Shown: positions 8,007 to 16,291, numbered from the stretch's first letter. The stretch is 19,599 nt of DNA from M55B129 sp034189085 (GCA_034189085.1 JAXHVH010000044.1:1-19599); one strand, 5' to 3'. The notes: a model not told the origin generated them from the letters alone. Numbers and translations: made by a program.

Positions 8007-9545
8007 CTACCATTCCTTTTTGCTGAGCGGTTTTTTCTTGAAGAGGACTTGATCGGGAATACCAACCTTTCCCAGATCGTGAACCTGAGCCAGCAGACTT
8101 AAATTGAGGAGTTGTTTCTTCGAGAGGCCGGTTCTTTTTCCCATTTCAAGGCAAAGAAGTTCCACTCTCCGCGTATGTCCCTGGGCAATATAGTCTCTTT
8201 CTCCCAGAGTAGTCATTAATGAGCTAATTATCTGGGATCGTGCATCTATACCTTTGTGCAGCTTTTCCCGGTACATAAAATCATCAGCTTCTTTAAAAAT
8301 CTGTTTTAGATCTCGCTGGCTATTATTTACCGTGGCCAAACCGATGGATATGCTCAGAGGTAGATCTCCAGGTTGATGCCTGTTGTATGAATCAATACTG
8401 TTTTTTATTCGTTCAACAATTTTCTTTCCTGTCTGAGAGTTAGTTTTTGGCAAAATAATAACAAATTCATCACCGCCAATACGGGCCAGAATATCTGCGC
8501 CACGCAGGGATTGTCTGAGTACTCCAGCGCATTCCTTGAGCAACCTGTCGCCTTGTTCATGTCCAACAGTGTCATTAAACAATTTTAAACCGTCCAAATC
8601 GGTGACTATAATAGTGATAGGATACTCCCTGCTTTTATCGAGCCGCTCCAGTTCATTTTCAAAGTAAGAGCGGTTATACAGTCCGGTGAGCTGATCGTGA
8701 AGGCTCAGGTATCTTAGTTTTTCTTCATACTTCTTGCGTTCGGTTATATCTCGTCCCAGTCCGCGGAACCCCTGAACGTTTCCTGTTTTGTCACGGATTA
8801 CTGAAAGTGTCAGCTCACCAAACAGTTCTGTGCCATCTTTTCTGATCAGTTCCACGGTTAAAGCACGTTCACTTTTGCCTGTTTGCAATAAAGAAGAAAA
8901 ATTTTTGTAGACAAGATCGGGGTTTTTACACAGGGAATGGTAATGTTTGCCTCTCAGTTCATCCGGATGGTAACCCATTTGTTCGGCAGCTGCATTGTTA
9001 CAAAAAGTAATTTTGCCTTTCAGATTCACCTCAAAATAACCGTCTTTGATTGTCGACAGTATTTCCCTGTATTTCTGTTCCGATTTTTTCAGTTCTGCTG
9101 CCGCTTTTTTTTGTTCAGTAACGTCAGTGTACATAGCATAAGCCCCGTACACGGTTTCATTTTCTATGATCGGAATTCCCTGAATAATCATCTCAAGCGG
9201 TTGGCCTTCCTTTGTATAACGGGTCCCTTCTGTAGTAATTGTTTCACCGGTTAAAATTCTATTTGAAAAATTCCTATTGGTGGACCCCGGCTTGCTCTTG
9301 TCCAGGATATCATCGATGTTGGCACCTTTTATTTCGGAAAGTTCATAACCGAAAAGTTGAGCAAAACGGCTGTTAATATCGATTATCCTGTTGGTGGAAT
9401 CGACAAAGGCGATACCATCCAGGGAGTTTTTAAAAAGAGCTTCCAGCTGACGGATGCGGGCCTTCAGCTCCTGTGCAGGGGTAGATGGGTCACCACTTAT
9501 TTTTTTCAAAGACATCTTCCTTCCATTCGGCAGCCGGAAAGGCAA
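8007..9545 (-). CDS. PAS-PAS-GGDEF protein with truncated HD-GYP domain
   Basis: A 512-residue cytoplasmic signalling protein with two PAS domains (about 30-146 and 155-272) and a diguanylate cyclase domain (about 275-435). The cyclase carries the active-site GGDEF (357-361) and an intact product-inhibition site RGAD (348-351) five residues before it. The first half of an HD-GYP phosphodiesterase domain follows, with the metal-binding HD at 489-490 in VHDLGKVGIPD. The frame ends at TAG (8007-8009) just after LSKKEW, where the family normally continues (K/E)-x-I-x-x-HP. As it stands the product could make cyclic di-GMP but should lack phosphodiesterase activity, because HHExWxGxGYP lies beyond the stop. 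Start TTG 9545 has GGAG eight bases upstream; ATG 9515 (MSLKK) with GGAAGG is an alternative. No transmembrane segment is visible. Confidence 0.88.
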   Translation of the reverse strand: MPFRLPNGRKMSLKKISGDPSTPAQELKARIRQLEALFKNSLDGIAFVDSTNRIIDINSRFAQLFGYELSEIKGANIDDILDKSKPGSTNRNFSNRILTGETITTEGTRYTKEGQPLEMIIQGIPIIENETVYGAYAMYTDVTEQKKAAAELKKSEQKYREILSTIKDGYFEVNLKGKITFCNNAAAEQMGYHPDELRGKHYHSLCKNPDLVYKNFSSLLQTGKSERALTVELIRKDGTELFGELTLSVIRDKTGNVQGFRGLGRDITERKKYEEKLRYLSLHDQLTGLYNRSYFENELERLDKSREYPITIIVTDLDGLKLFNDTVGHEQGDRLLKECAGVLRQSLRGADILARIGGDEFVIILPKTNSQTGKKIVERIKNSIDSYNRHQPGDLPLSISIGLATVNNSQRDLKQIFKEADDFMYREKLHKGIDARSQIISSLMTTLGERDYIAQGHTRRVELLCLEMGKRTGLSKKQLLNLSLLAQVHDLGKVGIPDQVLFKKKPLSKKEW

Positions 9546-9656
9546 TCATTGTTCTCCGGGTCTATGAACAAGTTTTGTACTTTGTCTAAACTGAAGGGGG
9601 AAATAAGTTTATCTGCTGCAACCGTCCGGCGGATTAGTTTTTACTGTTTTGCAAAT

Positions 9657-10520
9657 TCAATAACTTCTTGGTGGAGTTTCCACGTCTTCCTTAATTTTGT
9701 TGTCCAACCAGTTTTGCAGGAATAAAAAGATCTGTTCTTTTTCCGGTTCATTATGCAGTTCATGAAAATAGCCGTCCCATAATTTTAGAGTGCAAAGGCT
9801 GGGAAGAAGGGACGCCAGTTCTTTTGATCCCGCCGCGTAAGTAATGCGATCGGCAGTTCCGTGCATGATCAATAAAGGCAGGTCGATGGAAGAGGCGTTT
9901 TCAAAAACGCAGGATATTGCTTTTAACATTTCTTTTCCAGCGCGCAGGGAAATTCGATTGTGAACGAAGGGATCCTGCTTATATGCTTCAATAATACTTC
10001 TGTCCCGTGAAAGTCCATCCAGATCAAGGCCGTTGGCAATACTCACCCTGGGAACAAGTGAGCCCAGGATTTGAGCAGCGAGGACTTTCCCCTTTTGCTC
10101 ATTGACCATTGTTCTCAAACCAGGGCTGGTTACCACCGCCCCTTTCAGCTGGGGGTGGCGCTGTACAAGGTAATAAAGGACAAGGAGGCCTCCAAGGCTG
10201 TGCCCATAGATAAAAATCGGGTTCCCGGGGTACCGGTTCTGTGCCTGTTCAATCATGATTGTGATGTCATCGGCATAGCGGTCAAAGGAAGGGGTATCGC
10301 CGCGCTGCCCGTCGGAATTGCCGTGGCCGCGGAGGTCGAAAGATATAGTAACATAGCCTGACCCGGCAAATAAATCAGCCCAGTGGCTGTAACGCCCCGA
10401 GTGTTCGCCCAGGCCGTGAACGAGACAGATCACTCCCTTTTTTTGCACATCAGGTTCCCAAACTTGTGCAAAAAGGTTAACACCGTCTTCAGTCAGCCAG
10501 GTTGTTTCTTCATGTTTCAA
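9657..10520 (-). CDS. Alpha/beta hydrolase, monoacylglycerol-lipase/lysophospholipase type
   Basis: A 287-residue serine hydrolase of the Hydrolase_4 family. VHGLGEHSGRY (34-44) is the oxyanion-side signature of this group, FDLRGHGNSDG follows, and the catalytic triad is visible as S108 in GHSLGG, D224 in HGTADRI and H253 in YFHELHNE. The likely substrate is a monoglyceride or lysophospholipid; the exact ester is not determinable. No signal peptide is seen, so it is probably cytoplasmic. Start TTG 10520 is supported by AAGGAG eight bases upstream. It lies 111 bases upstream of the GGDEF gene on the same strand and 219 bases downstream of the GAF-HD-GYP gene, so co-transcription is possible but not shown. 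Confidence 0.87.
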   Translation of the reverse strand: MKHEETTWLTEDGVNLFAQVWEPDVQKKGVICLVHGLGEHSGRYSHWADLFAGSGYVTISFDLRGHGNSDGQRGDTPSFDRYADDITIMIEQAQNRYPGNPIFIYGHSLGGLLVLYYLVQRHPQLKGAVVTSPGLRTMVNEQKGKVLAAQILGSLVPRVSIANGLDLDGLSRDRSIIEAYKQDPFVHNRISLRAGKEMLKAISCVFENASSIDLPLLIMHGTADRITYAAGSKELASLLPSLCTLKLWDGYFHELHNEPEKEQIFLFLQNWLDNKIKEDVETPPRSY

Positions 10521-10739
10521 TAGACTTGCTCCTTATTATTGGGCTATGATAAATTAAAATCTTACCATCATTAATTATACAGTCGAGTCTGGTTTCCTCC
10601 TTTCTAAAAGAATTTCCATTTCTATCTAAACATTGTATTATGAAGTTGATGATTGGCAATCTTTTATGGATGAGATGGATTGAACCCCCGGGTGGCGTAT
10701 TTACTATCCACTGGCCGTTGGTCGTTGGAAGGATATGAT

Positions 10740-12254
10740 TCAAATATTTCCTTTATCAACCAGGCTGAAGAAAATCTCTACAATCCGGGGGGCGAAATGC
10801 TTCCCGCTTTCTGTGCGAATGTATTCAAGAGCTTTCTTCCTGCTCCAGGCAGGCAGGTAGGGGCGTTCGCTGGTGAGGGCATCAAAGACATCGGCCACGG
10901 CAAAAATCCTGGCGTCCAGGGGAATTTCTTCCCCCTTGAGGCCACGCGGGTAACCGCTGCCGTCCCATTTTTCGTGGTGACAGTAAGGAATATCGAGGGC
11001 CGGTTTAAGATATTCGATAGGGGAGAGAAGCTGGTAGGCAAAAACAGGGTGTTTTTTCATTATGACCCATTCTTTGGCGGTAAGTTTGCCCGGTTTATGA
11101 AGGATAGAATCGGGGACGCCCACTTTGCCGATATCATGGAGCAGTGCTCCACGGCGGATATGCACTCTTTCGGCAGATGAAACACCGGCGGCTTCTGCAA
11201 TTTTAAGGGTCATGTTAGTTACCCTCTTGCTGTGATCATCCGTTTCATGATCGCGAAGCTCAAGAGCCTTGGACCATCCTTCCAGGGTGGCATCATAGGC
11301 CAGGGTTAACTCAAGATTGGCCCGCTGGATATCTTCAAAAAGCTGGCTGTTGTTGATGGCGATGGCTGCCTGCAGGGCCAGGCTTTCCAGGAAATCGAGC
11401 CAGTCTGACTCTTTCCGGAAAGGCTTTTTACCAAAGACTACCATCACTCCCCTTACTTCTCCCTTGGCAGTTAGCGGGATACCGATGCAGCCGGAAAAAT
11501 GTTCCCCTTTCAGTCCCTGGAAAAGGTGATCTTTGCCCGGTAGCTCATTGATGTCATGGACAAGGATAGTCTGCCGTTCCATTACTGCATGCCCGGCCAT
11601 TGATTCATGCAGTTCCAGGGGATATTTGTCAAGTGACTTATTGCGAAACCCTTTTGTTGCAGCAAATTCGAGGACCTTAAGATCATGATTGAACAGGAGC
11701 ACTGCAGCTGCATCGACCGGGAGCTGGCTGACAAGGTGCTCCAGGAGAATATTCAAAGTTAACCGCAGGTCCTGGCTGGCGATAATGCTTGTATCAATTG
11801 TCCTTGTTGTCTGCAGACGCTGCAGTCTTTTTACCGCCTCTTCATGGAGAGTGATCCGGTGAATGGCAGTCCCGGCAATGTCTCCCAAAGTAAGAAGCAG
11901 CTTCAGGTTATCAGGAGTAATTCTGCGCGGCAGGGGCACGGCCAGGGTGAGGGTGCCGATTATTCGCTTGTCCACTTTAATCGGGATGGAAGCTCCTCCC
12001 CATCCCCCGGGGACGCTTTCAGAGTACTTAAAATATGGATCGGCGGCGAATTCCTCGGATATATAGGGTTCACCAGTTTTATAAATAATACCGGTAATAC
12101 CTCCGTTTTGTTTCAAGCTGGTATCTTTTCGTTCCATAAACCACCCCCGCATGACGAAATGGCGCAGTAATTCACTGTCGTCATCATAGGGAAGAATGGC
12201 TCCGGCATCGGTTTCAAAAGCCTTGAGCGTTTCATCAAGGAGCAGGGAAAGCAT
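10740..12254 (-). CDS. GAF-GAF-HD-GYP cyclic-di-GMP phosphodiesterase (N-terminus uncertain)
   Basis: A 504-residue protein with two GAF sensor domains (about 1-135 and 155-305) and a complete HD-GYP domain (about 325-500). Metal and catalytic motifs are intact: HDIGKVGVPD (HD at 373-374), HHEKWDGSGYP (HH at 426-427, GYP at 434-436) and VADVFDALTSERPY. It should hydrolyse cyclic di-GMP in response to a GAF ligand. ATG 12254 is the first standard start. However, the frame stays open to a TGA at 12336-12338, and the translated upstream part reads VSSSLRSAETVEE, the usual first helix of such GAF domains. GAGG sits only two bases before the ATG. The gene may have lost its true 5' end; the BCCT terminator now lies in that stretch. 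Confidence 0.85.
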   Translation of the reverse strand: MLSLLLDETLKAFETDAGAILPYDDDSELLRHFVMRGWFMERKDTSLKQNGGITGIIYKTGEPYISEEFAADPYFKYSESVPGGWGGASIPIKVDKRIIGTLTLAVPLPRRITPDNLKLLLTLGDIAGTAIHRITLHEEAVKRLQRLQTTRTIDTSIIASQDLRLTLNILLEHLVSQLPVDAAAVLLFNHDLKVLEFAATKGFRNKSLDKYPLELHESMAGHAVMERQTILVHDINELPGKDHLFQGLKGEHFSGCIGIPLTAKGEVRGVMVVFGKKPFRKESDWLDFLESLALQAAIAINNSQLFEDIQRANLELTLAYDATLEGWSKALELRDHETDDHSKRVTNMTLKIAEAAGVSSAERVHIRRGALLHDIGKVGVPDSILHKPGKLTAKEWVIMKKHPVFAYQLLSPIEYLKPALDIPYCHHEKWDGSGYPRGLKGEEIPLDARIFAVADVFDALTSERPYLPAWSRKKALEYIRTESGKHFAPRIVEIFFSLVDKGNI

Positions 12255-12297
12255 TTCCTCAACCGTTTCTGCCGACCTCAGTGAGGAGGAGACTATG

Positions 12298-12326
12298 AAA
12301 AGCGCACAGGATATCCTATGCGCTTT
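12298..12326 (-). terminator. Intrinsic terminator of the BCCT transporter gene
   Basis: A near-perfect 28-base dyad (12299-12326) centred on GGATATCC with arms AAAGCGCA/TGCGCTTT. Read on the minus strand, its only imperfections are two U-G pairs, whereas the plus-strand RNA has two A-C mismatches. This favours use for minus-strand transcription, where the stem ends in UUUU. It lies 21 bases after the BCCT stop and inside the upstream extension of the GAF-HD-GYP frame. Confidence 0.65.
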
Positions 12327-12346
12327 AAAATGTGCTCAAATACGAT

Positions 12347-13858
12347 TCATTTTATTCTATCGTCGGCAAAACTTTTCACCAGTGAGTAACACATCACCAG
12401 CATAATGAGCATGAAAGGAAAAGCCGAGGCAATGGAGGCAGTTTGCAGGGCGCCGAGCCCGCCGGCAACGAGCAAGACGGCGGCTACTCCACCCAGCAAA
12501 ATGCCCCAGGCTGCTTTTAATTTGCGGTCTGGTTCCTGATCTCCACCGGAGGTAAGCATGGCTACAACAAAGGTTCCCGAATCGGCAGAGGTGATAAAGA
12601 AAGCGGCAATGAGAATGATGGCCAGGAGTGAGGTGACTGCACTGAGGGGGAAATTGCCCAGAGTGACAAAGAGAGCGCTGGCGATATTTTCTGAAACTGC
12701 TGAGCCGATACCGGCATTGCCCAGGATATCGAGATTAAGGGCGGTGCCACCGAAAATAGCCAGCCAGATAAAGCTGAATGCGGTTGGAGCGACCAGAGAT
12801 CCGATGATGAACTCACGAATGGTCCGACCGCGGGAAATGCGGGCAATAAATTGACCGACAAAGGGGCCCCAGGCGATCCACCAGGCCCAGTAAAAGACAG
12901 TCCAGCCGTTTATCCAGCCTCCTTCGTTGATCGGATCTGTCCAGAGGCTCATGTAAATCAAATTTTGCAGGTAATCACCGATGGTACTGGTGAGCAAGTT
13001 GAAAATTGATCGCGTCGGTCCGAAGAGCAGTAAAAAAACCATAATCAGCAGGGCCAGGCGAACGGTATTATTGGCGATAAATTTGATTCCCTTTTCGATA
13101 CCCAGAACGGCGGCCAGGGTGAATACACCGGTAATGACGGCAATAATCAAAATGTTAATGGTATTGTTTTCCGGTACACCGTATAACATATTCAGTCCGG
13201 TGTTAATCTGCATGGTGCCAAGGCCGAGAGAAGTGCCCAGCCCGAAGACTGTAGCGAAAACGGCCAGGATGTCGATAGCCTTGCCGATGGGGCCATGCAC
13301 CCCTTCGCCGAGGATGGGTTGAAAAATGGAACTAATCAGGGCGGGCATTCCCTTGCGGAACTGGAAATAGGCCAGAGCCAGGCCGACAAGGGCGAATACA
13401 GCCCAGGGATGCAGTCCCCAGTGAAAGAAGGTGTAGCGCATCGCCAGTTCGGCGGAAGCGGCCGTCCCTGCTTCTCCGTAAGGTGGGCTCATGAAGTGGG
13501 TGATCGGTTCGGCAATGCTCCAGAAGACCAGGCCGATACCCATGCCAGTGGTAAAAAGCATGGCGAACCAGGCAGGAGTGGTAAATTCAGGTTTTTCATC
13601 ATCACCGCCGAGTTTAATTTTGCCAAAGGGTGAGACTGCAATACCTATAACAAAAAGCAGAACAAAGAAGACGGCGATCAGGTAGAGCCAGCCGAAATTG
13701 ACAGTTATAAAATTCAGGGCCCTTCCGGCTACCACATCAAGGTTTTCCGGGAAAGCGGCTCCCCAGATCACGAAAAGAAAAGTCAGCAGCAGGGAAATAT
13801 AAAGCACTGTTTTTCCGACCGGGGCAGGGCGATCTTGTATTGATTCAGATTGGGGCAT
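12347..13858 (-). CDS. BCCT-family compatible-solute (betaine/choline/carnitine) transporter
   Basis: A 503-residue secondary transporter with 12 predicted membrane helices. Family signatures are clear: GMGIGLVFWSIAEP (about 105-118), and the tryptophan-rich helix WTVFYWAWWIAWGPF (about 319-333) followed by RISRGRTIREF. The GMGIG form is the one found in sodium-coupled members such as BetP, so sodium-driven glycine betaine or related uptake is the best guess; substrate cannot be settled. The C-terminal tail is short and ends soon after the last helix, unlike the long osmosensing tail of BetP. Start ATG 13858 (MPQSES) has AAAGGAG six to seven bases upstream; the frame opens earlier at GTG 13888, but that would place the ribosome binding site inside the gene. 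A strong promoter and a terminator make it a single-gene unit. Confidence 0.93.
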   Translation of the reverse strand: MPQSESIQDRPAPVGKTVLYISLLLTFLFVIWGAAFPENLDVVAGRALNFITVNFGWLYLIAVFFVLLFVIGIAVSPFGKIKLGGDDEKPEFTTPAWFAMLFTTGMGIGLVFWSIAEPITHFMSPPYGEAGTAASAELAMRYTFFHWGLHPWAVFALVGLALAYFQFRKGMPALISSIFQPILGEGVHGPIGKAIDILAVFATVFGLGTSLGLGTMQINTGLNMLYGVPENNTINILIIAVITGVFTLAAVLGIEKGIKFIANNTVRLALLIMVFLLLFGPTRSIFNLLTSTIGDYLQNLIYMSLWTDPINEGGWINGWTVFYWAWWIAWGPFVGQFIARISRGRTIREFIIGSLVAPTAFSFIWLAIFGGTALNLDILGNAGIGSAVSENIASALFVTLGNFPLSAVTSLLAIILIAAFFITSADSGTFVVAMLTSGGDQEPDRKLKAAWGILLGGVAAVLLVAGGLGALQTASIASAFPFMLIMLVMCYSLVKSFADDRIK

Positions 13859-13883
13859 GGTATTCTCCTTTCTGTACAAGATG

Positions 13884-13893
13884 ATCACGTGAT
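13884..13893. promoter_or_regulatory. Palindromic candidate operator in the BCCT leader
   Basis: ATCACGTGAT is a perfect 10-base palindrome placed about 6-15 bases downstream of the predicted transcription start, between promoter and ribosome binding site. A repressor bound here would block transcription. Short palindromes also occur by chance. Confidence 0.25.
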
Positions 13894-13905
13894 GGTGAGA
13901 AGTAT

Positions 13906-13933
13906 TTTATACGCTGGAGCAAATAATTGTCAA
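13906..13933 (-). promoter_or_regulatory. Sigma-A-type promoter of the BCCT gene
   Basis: On the minus strand TTGACA (13928-13933) is followed after 16 bases by TATAAA (13906-13911). The predicted start is near 13899, giving a leader of about 40 bases before ATG 13858. A 9-base direct repeat, TTGACAATT, occurs at 13925-13933 and again at 13947-13955, 22 bases apart. Confidence 0.7.
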
Positions 13934-13978
13934 GCACTTATGCAAGAATTGTCAAAACTTTTAACTGATTGAGTTTTT

Positions 13979-14336
13979 ATGGAATTAAATGGCCGTGAAA
14001 TACATATTCTCAAGTCGGTAAGGGAAATCAACCTTGATGGTGAAGAGGTATTTCTTGAAACTTTCATTGATTTATCGGAGTGGAAAAATGTGAGGAAAGA
14101 GAGAATAAACAATGAAAAACGTTTCGGAAGAAATTTTCAGCACTGTCGACAACCTCATGTATAAAGATAAGCTCAAGAGAAGCAGAGAAACCCGCAGAGA
14201 AATTGTTGGGGCGATGCTGTCCATGCTATCGGAACGCGATGAGCCTGATGGCGATTTTAGAACCTGTGTTCGAGATATCTGTGCCAGAATGGGGCGACAT
14301 GTGGGCTTGAACAGTGAAAAGATTGCCGACATCTAA
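13979..14336 (+). pseudogene. Decayed PAS/GGDEF/HD-GYP gene remnant
   Basis: Two overlapping frames carry pieces of one signalling protein. Frame 13979-14164 begins NGREIHILKSVREINLDGEE and continues VFLETFIDLSEWK, the end of a PAS domain of the type that precedes signalling outputs. Frame 14112-14336 reads TVDNLMYKDKL, typical of the last helix of a GGDEF domain (compare ADDFMYREKL in the protein at 8007-9545), then IVGAMLSMLSERDE and RDICARMGRHVGLNSEKI, the beginning of an HD-GYP domain, and stops before the HD motif. The GGDEF core (about 140 residues) and the rest of HD-GYP are missing and the frames do not join. I therefore call a deletion-ridden pseudogene; no product is expected. Confidence 0.65.
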
Positions 14337-14483
14337 TCATTGTTTAACTGTTATTCAGAACTGCTGCCTTTAATTATTGGCCTTTACCGTTTTATGGTTT
14401 CATTAATTGGTCAGCAGTGGTTCCCGGTTTTTGCTTTTATCCGGATATTTTCTATTTAAAATTTGAATGTAAATGCAGGAATC

Positions 14484-14524
14484 AAAAAACAGGGGCATTT
14501 CCCTTTTACCGGGAATGCCCCTGT
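14484..14524 (-). terminator. Intrinsic terminator of the cold-shock gene
   Basis: ACAGGGGCATT... at 14489-14503 pairs with GGGAATGCCCCTGT (14511-14524), leaving one bulged base and a short loop. On the minus strand the stem is followed by six U (14484-14489). It lies 26 bases after the csp stop codon. Confidence 0.9.
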
Positions 14525-14549
14525 GGCAATGCTTTTTCGGTTATCCTAT

Positions 14550-14747
14550 TTAGATGGCAACAACATTGGCTGCCTGTTTGCCGCGTTCGCCTTCAACTAC
14601 GTCAAACTCAACCGCCTGGCCTTCATCGAGGGTTTTAAATCCTTCACTCTGAATGGCCGAGAAATGAACAAAGACATCATTGCCTTCCTCGGTTTCAATG
14701 AAACCATAGCCTTTGTCCGGGTTAAACCATTTTACTTTCCCCTGCAT
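14550..14747 (-). CDS. csp: Cold-shock protein (CspA family)
   Basis: A 65-residue single cold-shock domain, the full family length. Both RNA-binding motifs are present: RNP1 KGYGFI (12-17) and RNP2 VFVHF (25-29), with the aromatic W8-F9 and HFSAI. Such proteins bind single-stranded RNA and DNA and act as RNA chaperones or antiterminators. The ATG is preceded by GAAGGAG at about nine bases. A long leader upstream of the start and a strong terminator make it monocistronic. The leader could contribute to cold regulation as in other csp genes, but no specific cold-box motif was recognised. Confidence 0.97.
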   Translation of the reverse strand: MQGKVKWFNPDKGYGFIETEEGNDVFVHFSAIQSEGFKTLDEGQAVEFDVVEGERGKQAANVVAI

Positions 14748-15067
14748 GTTTTAAGTCTCCTTCACTTAGAAATAGATCAAAAAGAGGAACTTCCGTCAAA
14801 CTTCCTTCCCTTTATCTCTTTCTAAGCAAGGGCTAAAAGACAGTTTGCGTTATTCACTTCTTTTTAACACTAAAATAAACATTATCATACTTTGACAATC
14901 AATGCAAGAGCAGAAATTAATTAATTGGGCATGGCGCCGCGGTTACAGTGCTCTTTTACATTTTGTCTAAAATTTTTGAAGAAATTGAAAGTATTTCCCC
15001 ATAATACAGGGAATTGAGATTGCTTTAGCGAATATGAACATACTACTAATCTGCGGGAGGGACAACG
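14748..15067. promoter_or_regulatory. Divergent csp/arcA intergenic region
   Basis: These 320 AT-rich bases contain no credible gene. On the minus strand TTGCAT-17-TAATGT (14879-14907) is a possible csp promoter, leaving a leader of about 125 bases. On the plus strand TTGACA at 14892-14897 with ATTAAT at 14916-14921, or TTGAAG at 14976-14981 with CATAAT at 15000-15005 (18-base spacer), could serve arcA. None is strong enough to choose without mapping. Confidence 0.35.
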
Positions 15068-16291
15068 GTGAAAGAGCCAATTCAGATTTGGTCCGAAGTG
15101 GGGCAGTTAAAAAAAGTATTGCTACACAGGCCTGGCCTTGAGTTGAAAAACCTGACACCCCGTTACCTGGAAGATTTGCTTTTTGATGAAATACCGTGGC
15201 TGGCAAAAGCGCAGATCGAACACGACGGTTTTGCTAAAACCCTGAAGGACAATGGTATTGAAGTTTACTATGTGGATCGTATGCTTGTTAAAGTTGTGCA
15301 GGATCCTGAGGTAAAAAGCGAGCTTATTAAGAGGCATCTGAAAGCAAGCCCCCTGATCGAGCCTGATGTGCTCGATGCTATTTATAATTATCTGTATGAA
15401 CAGAAACCGGAGCAGCTTGTTTCGACAATCATCGCCGGGCTTTCCAAGTATGAAGTACAGCATTTAAAGAAATACCGCACCTTGAGTGACCTTACTGCAG
15501 ACAGTTATCCTTTTTACCTGGCTCCTCTTCCCAACATGTACTTTACCAGGGATCATGGGGCGGTAATTGGGAATAAGGTGCAGGTAAGCAGTATGTTCCT
15601 GATGGCCCGCAGGTTGGAAACAATTTTTTTGCGTATTATCCAGAAGTACCATCCTCTCTTCAAAGATGTTGAACTTGCTTTCCATGAAGAAATTCCATAC
15701 GGCATTGAGGGCGGAGATGTTTTTGTTTTAAACCGTGATACCCTGATGATTGGCCTCAGCGAGAGGACTACGGAAGAAGCTATTGAATGGGTGGCCCACA
15801 AGTACCTGGTGGAGAAAGAGCTGGTCAAACAGATTATCGTGGTCCAGGTTCCGACCCGCCGTGCCTATATGCATCTTGATACCGTTTTAACGATGGTGGA
15901 TATAGATAAATTCCTCATGTATCCCGGGGTGCGGGATAGCATTAATGTTTACTGGATGGAAAAGGGATCCGAGAACCGGGTGGAGGTTGGTAACGGTTAC
16001 AGCCTGCAGGGTGCGCTGCGAAAAGCTCTTAATTTGAAAAGTGTTGACATCATCTATTCCGGGGCGGATGATGAAATAACGGCAGCCAGGGAACAGTGGG
16101 GGGACAGTACCAACACCCTGGCAGTCAGGCCCGGGCTGGTGGTCGGTTATGACCGCAATGAAGCTACCAATGACACACTGCGCCAGCATGGAGTTGATGT
16201 AATTGAGATCGATGGTTCGGAACTGGTGCGCGGCAGGGGAGGCCCGCGCTGCATGAGCATGCCCCTGGAAAGAGAAGAATTACCTGTTTGA
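15068..16291 (+). CDS. arcA: Arginine deiminase
   Basis: A 407-residue cytoplasmic enzyme converting L-arginine to citrulline and ammonia, the first step of the ATP-yielding arginine deiminase pathway. All catalytic elements of the guanidino-modifying fold are present: D162 in FTRDHG, E214 in EGGDVF, H269 and D271 in MHLDTV, and the nucleophile C395 in GGPRCMSMP. The N-terminal WSEVGQLKKVLLHRP is typical. Start GTG 15068 is supported by GGGAGG at 15055-15060. The usual partners, ornithine carbamoyltransferase (arcB), carbamate kinase (arcC) and the arginine/ornithine antiporter (arcD), are not in the window; the next gene, glpX, is 83 bases downstream without a terminator between them. An arginine-degrading role needs those genes elsewhere. 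Confidence 0.95.
   Translation: MKEPIQIWSEVGQLKKVLLHRPGLELKNLTPRYLEDLLFDEIPWLAKAQIEHDGFAKTLKDNGIEVYYVDRMLVKVVQDPEVKSELIKRHLKASPLIEPDVLDAIYNYLYEQKPEQLVSTIIAGLSKYEVQHLKKYRTLSDLTADSYPFYLAPLPNMYFTRDHGAVIGNKVQVSSMFLMARRLETIFLRIIQKYHPLFKDVELAFHEEIPYGIEGGDVFVLNRDTLMIGLSERTTEEAIEWVAHKYLVEKELVKQIIVVQVPTRRAYMHLDTVLTMVDIDKFLMYPGVRDSINVYWMEKGSENRVEVGNGYSLQGALRKALNLKSVDIIYSGADDEITAAREQWGDSTNTLAVRPGLVVGYDRNEATNDTLRQHGVDVIEIDGSELVRGRGGPRCMSMPLEREELPV

Noticed and set aside
8007..8009. Pyrrolysine insertion at the UAG
   Set aside because: Pyrrolysine is known mainly in methylamine methyltransferases. Nothing in the window encodes its machinery, so a nonsense mutation is the default.
10670..10705. tRNA T-loop-like GGTTCAATCC on the minus strand
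   Set aside because: The flanking bases do not form the 5-bp T-stem and no anticodon or acceptor arm can be built.
10510..10743. 77-codon minus-strand frame between the lipase and the GAF-HD-GYP gene
   Set aside because: It has no ribosome binding site at its start, no recognisable domain, and an internal AAAGGAGG that leads to no start codon. It looks like spacer.
14417..14825. Plus-strand frames over the cold-shock gene
   Set aside because: They are antisense shadows of csp and its terminator.
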